The notes under the pieces are model-generated. The model was not told the origin of the DNA. It did no database searches and saw nothing but the letters and a program-made list of their open reading frames with translations. The position numbers and the translations under genes are program-made. A DNA stretch of 7,696 nt from JAKVCB01 sp963578605 (GTDB lineage: Bacteria > Planctomycetota > Planctomycetia > Pirellulales > Lacipirellulaceae): NCBI GenBank assembly GCA_963578605.1, contig CAUZEA010000183.1, forward strand, positions 1 through 7,696, in the 5' to 3' direction. This document shows, one piece after another, positions 6,701-7,696 of this stretch (the first letter of the stretch is position 1; the number at the start of each line of letters is the position of its first letter).

Positions 6701-7060
6701 AACACAGGCAACTCCTCGCTTGACGTGCTCGACGGTAGCCACGAGTTCAATATCCAAGTCAATGTCAAGAACGATATCGATGTGAATGTAGCGACTGGCG
6801 CTACGCTCACGTTCAACGAAGGTCTCGATTTAAACGGCCACACATTCACGAAGACCGGTAACGGCGATCTTGTGATCAACAATCGCCTGATTTACGCCAA
6901 CGGGTTGATTACCGGAGTGGTGATCGATAACGCGGTGGGTGTGCCCGAGCCCTCGACTCTCGTCCTGGTGAGTTTGGTGCTGTTGACCCTGGGGTCGGGG
7001 CAACGCAGAAAACCAGCGACAGCGACGTCACTGGGAGCAGGCGATCCATCAGCCCGTTGA
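3770..7060 (+). CDS. Dual-module PEP-CTERM surface protein, copy 2 (complete, 1096 aa)
   Basis: Residues 1-35 form a signal peptide (basic n-region, hydrophobic 16-31, ATA before Q36). Module A follows: LamG-like beta-sandwich about 37-275 (FIDDISYTA closing strand), a beta-strand domain opening at YQW 282, an autotransporter-type repeat near 397 (NGNTATKTGDGTMVLNN) with Gly/Thr-rich strands to about 550, a dockerin-like segment from D559, then VPEP 616-619, helix, and RWGRR to 641. An internal signal-like segment spans 644-673. Module B repeats the plan: LamG-like 674-900 (GWFDKNGTLGPFW parallels GWFDKFGELLW in A), IQW 905, LNGHTFTKTGNGDLVINN 1021, no dockerin, VPEP 1058 with helix and a basic 21-residue tail. 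The product is predicted to be exported and exosortase-processed, possibly as a two-protein polyprotein. It has no catalytic motif. The role may be structural or adhesive, which is inference. Confidence 0.92.
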   Translation: MNFHRCDSHSRREYRFALAAILGALSLLVAAPATAQVFQKQNNFDSDPMWDGYENSLFDGTDVIQDFGYSSDTNFAGGAPGEVGGLIRRDRAFYADNVGALDPATTPLTMSGTASFGSAAGYQGNAIIGWFDKFGELLWESRSGIDLIGFVTDETEYIEVKFKGRNRDAAVVTNAAGQTIKEVGLIDSGTPFTYDVAWDPFGGIHGTGSLTGTFDVSVNGTVSTWTGWIDNIGDIEKDRLPLFNRYGVLALYNPASGPNTVDFFIDDISYTASPPVPDPTNYQWKLDGPGDWNVDENWDLGYAPLNTHTTVFGSTINRPSTVFTETNVTTNGVRFNSEYTYGIAGAPGTSLTLQGDASIQIDQGTPEFQLPVNLAAATTIDAAADSSITFENVFNLNGNTATKTGDGTMVLNNNASTGTGSLEVQGGTLSGAGKLSGDLTVLTGATTAPGTSAGMLKVGGNYTQNAGATLAVEIGGTLPEENFDVLAITGTASLGGTLDVALIDSYTPAINEQFTILSASSIGGSLSLGGSDGGLFNLTQVGSTLVLEFIGGTAGTTGDYNDDGTVDAADYTTWRDNLGTNNPLANDPVGGTIGQSQYTQWKDNFGNTASSSATAVPEPSAGALLGLGVLGLGVLARWGRRQFAGRALTGRSALAIIILCGSAGVVGIGTASGETYLKVETFDGDPGWTGLNNRGLYQDFGINQIPPFWIVTHLAQGANPGEIGGSFATNTPAQFPAYFADDVGSIDPRTEALTMAGKTKYYQGRGQMFYGWFDKNGTLGPFWNSDESRNYLDFMGVMTDDESFTLFAGTESRVITPRIGREPFGYLVTYNPNGGDFGQLRGSINGSPETVLDLTEEARNQLPVSFDSFGGMAVENKSADLRSAFWYYDDIVYSTSVPQDPITTIQWVSDKSLNAAAGAGWSPPFEPTSNELTGVFGPRITQPRVLFADSDITLKAVEFDSPISYGVAGQGTFNFEANTGNSSLDVLDGSHEFNIQVNVKNDIDVNVATGATLTFNEGLDLNGHTFTKTGNGDLVINNRLIYANGLITGVVIDNAVGVPEPSTLVLVSLVLLTLGSGQRRKPATATSLGAGDPSAR
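5444..5587 (+). other. Dockerin-like segment of copy 2
   Basis: One good Ca loop (DYNDDGTVDAAD: D1, N3, D5, D9, D12) followed by YTTWRDNLG, then a degenerate second repeat ending YTQWKDNFG in which GTIGQSQ replaces GTVDAAD and the acidic ligands are gone. It resembles the dockerin-like repeats common before PEP-CTERM tails in planctomycetes. Confidence 0.7.
5615..5788 (+). other. Internal PEP-CTERM tail joined to internal signal-peptide-like helix (copy 2)
   Basis: Residues 616-673 read VPEP, helix 620-636, RWGRR 637-641, linker QFAGRALTGRS, helix 653-671, and TASGE. Two helices separated by an Arg-rich loop fit the positive-inside rule, placing the loop in the cytoplasm and both flanking modules outside. 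There is no ATG at the junction. The only nearby alternative start is TTG at 5729 with a weak GGA upstream. Confidence 0.75.
5645..5674 (+). repeat. 15-bp perfect tandem duplication inside PEP-CTERM helix (copy 2)
   Basis: gggctgggcgtgctt twice in direct succession, identical to 279-308 and encoding GLGVL twice in the helix after the internal VPEP. Confidence 0.9.
6941..7060 (+). other. C-terminal PEP-CTERM sorting signal of copy 2
   Basis: VPEPSTLVLVSLVLLTLG then a tail beginning SGQRRKP and running 21 residues to the stop. The matching signal in copy 1 (1575-1652) ends after only PTSRHRR. DNA similarity between the copies stops inside this signal, after the codons for LLTL (about 1627 and 6993). 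Confidence 0.85.
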
Positions 7061-7159
7061 CTTTACAACTTCGTTCCCAAGCGGGTTGCGCTATGGTCAG
7101 CAGTTGCGGCCAACTCGTCATCAAGCGGAACGCATGGTTTTATTGCGGAAATTACTTGA

Positions 7160-7180
7160 TATTCCCGCCTTCTGGGAATA
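7160..7180 (+). terminator. Hairpin downstream of copy 2, possible weak terminator
   Basis: Perfect 7-bp stem TATTCCC/GGGAATA with a 7-nt loop (GCCTTCT), 100 bp after the copy 2 stop. It lacks a following T tract, so intrinsic termination is doubtful; it could protect the transcript end instead. Confidence 0.25.
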
Positions 7181-7228
7181 AAATCGAACTTTGTCGCGCC
7201 GGTTTGGCGAGTGCACGAGTGTCTCGTG

Positions 7229-7317
7229 ACTGATTCGGGCGACAATAGTTCTTAACAGGACTCGAAAGTTGGCGGTTAACGGCGGAACTGCTGCTTAAAC
7301 TGTAACTGAGGGTACTC
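7229..7317 (+). promoter_or_regulatory. Conserved 5' leader of copy 3
   Basis: It matches 3681-3769 with scattered substitutions and no net indel from the shared GACAAT (7241 and 3693) to the ATG. Conservation in a non-coding stretch suggests it is either a functional leader or simply part of a recent duplication. Confidence 0.5.
7308..7312 (+). promoter_or_regulatory. Ribosome binding site of copy 3
   Basis: GAGGG five bases before ATG 7318, identical in sequence and spacing to copy 2. Confidence 0.7.
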
Positions 7318-7696
7318 ATGAATTTCCAAAGATGCGATTCTCATTCTCGAGGTGTATTCCGGTTTGCATTGGCAGCAACCCTTGGCGTTCTATCTCTGCT
7401 GGTCGGGATGCCCGCTACGGCCCAGGTCTTCCAGAAACAGGAGAATTTTGATTCCGATCCAATGTGGGACGGATACGAGAATTCTTTGTTTGATGGAACC
7501 GACATCATCCAGGACTTCGGTTACAGTTCCGATACCAATTTCGCCGGGGTCGCGCCGGGTGAGGTAGGAGGATTTATTCGTCGCGACAGGGCGTACTACG
7601 CCGACAACGTGGGATTATTGGATCCCAAAACTACGCCCCTTACGATGTCCGGAACGGCATCTTTTGGCAGTGCCTTCGGTTACCAGGGAAATGCAA
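7318..7696 (+). CDS. Dual-module PEP-CTERM surface protein, copy 3 (3'-truncated by window edge)
   Basis: The frame is open to the end of the window (126 codons). It begins MNFQRCDSHSRGVFRFALAA, has a signal peptide ending ATA before QVF as in copy 2, and continues into the first LamG-like domain (ENFDSDPMWDGYENSLFDG, IQDFGYSSDTNFAG, RAYYADNVGLLDP, TMSGTASFG). It aligns to residues 1-126 of copy 2 without indels, with substitutions such as R12G, E13V, Y14F, N42E, V63I and A102L. Start and GAGGG spacing are the same as in copy 2. Whether the rest keeps the two-module plan cannot be seen here. Confidence 0.9.
   Translation, partial: MNFQRCDSHSRGVFRFALAATLGVLSLLVGMPATAQVFQKQENFDSDPMWDGYENSLFDGTDIIQDFGYSSDTNFAGVAPGEVGGFIRRDRAYYADNVGLLDPKTTPLTMSGTASFGSAFGYQGNA

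Larger units (their letters stand above)
3681..6993 (+). repeat. Tandem duplication unit, full copy
   Basis: The left edge is set by where copies 2 and 3 stop matching upstream (about 90 bp before the ATG) and the right edge by where copies 1 and 2 stop matching (about 20 codons before the copy 2 stop). The unit is therefore near 3.3 kb. Partial units occupy 1-1627 and 7229-7696. Confidence 0.7.
7061..7317. other. Intergenic spacer between copies 2 and 3
   Basis: 257 bp with no supportable gene. It contains one hairpin (7160-7180) and, in its last 89 bp, the leader shared with copy 2. It shows no resemblance to the 2.1-kb spacer after copy 1 apart from that leader. Confidence 0.6.

Overview
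The window looks like a planctomycete chromosome, most likely Pirellulales or a relative. The evidence is the combination, in one secreted protein, of a signal peptide, LamG-like beta-sandwich, autotransporter-type beta-strand repeat, a dockerin-like 'GDYNDDGT...AADYTTWRD' segment and a PEP-CTERM sorting tail. This is inferred from family knowledge, not from a database search.

Layout: three tandem, same-strand copies of one large gene dominate. Copy 1 (1-1652) has lost its 5' part to the window edge, copy 2 (3770-7060, 1096 codons) is complete, and copy 3 (7318-7696) runs off the right end. Copies 1 and 2 align without net indels from base 3 to about base 1627. Copies 2 and 3 share about 90 bp of leader, an identical GAGGG ribosome binding site and the first 126 codons. 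The gap between copies 2 and 3 is 257 bp, while the gap between copies 1 and 2 is 2117 bp. The longer gap holds the decayed remains of minus-strand multi-helix membrane-protein genes (1883-2791, and a second related 3' fragment at about 2855-2998), followed by roughly 680 bp with no gene I can support.

The most unusual feature is the architecture of the large gene. It is two complete PEP-CTERM proteins joined in one reading frame. Module A ends in a full dockerin plus VPEP-helix-RWGRR tail. After a short Arg-rich linker, without a stop or ATG, the chain enters a signal-peptide-like hydrophobic segment and module B, which is homologous to A and ends in its own VPEP-helix-basic tail. The predicted topology is consistent: A outside, helix in, basic cytoplasmic loop, helix out, B outside, helix in. 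If both internal signals are processed (exosortase at VPEP, signal peptidase after the second helix), the gene would encode a polyprotein releasing two different surface proteins in 1:1 ratio. The fusion is present in both copies that cover the junction, so it predates their duplication.

No exosortase, glycosyltransferase, regulator, tRNA, rRNA, CRISPR or intact transposase is visible in the window.
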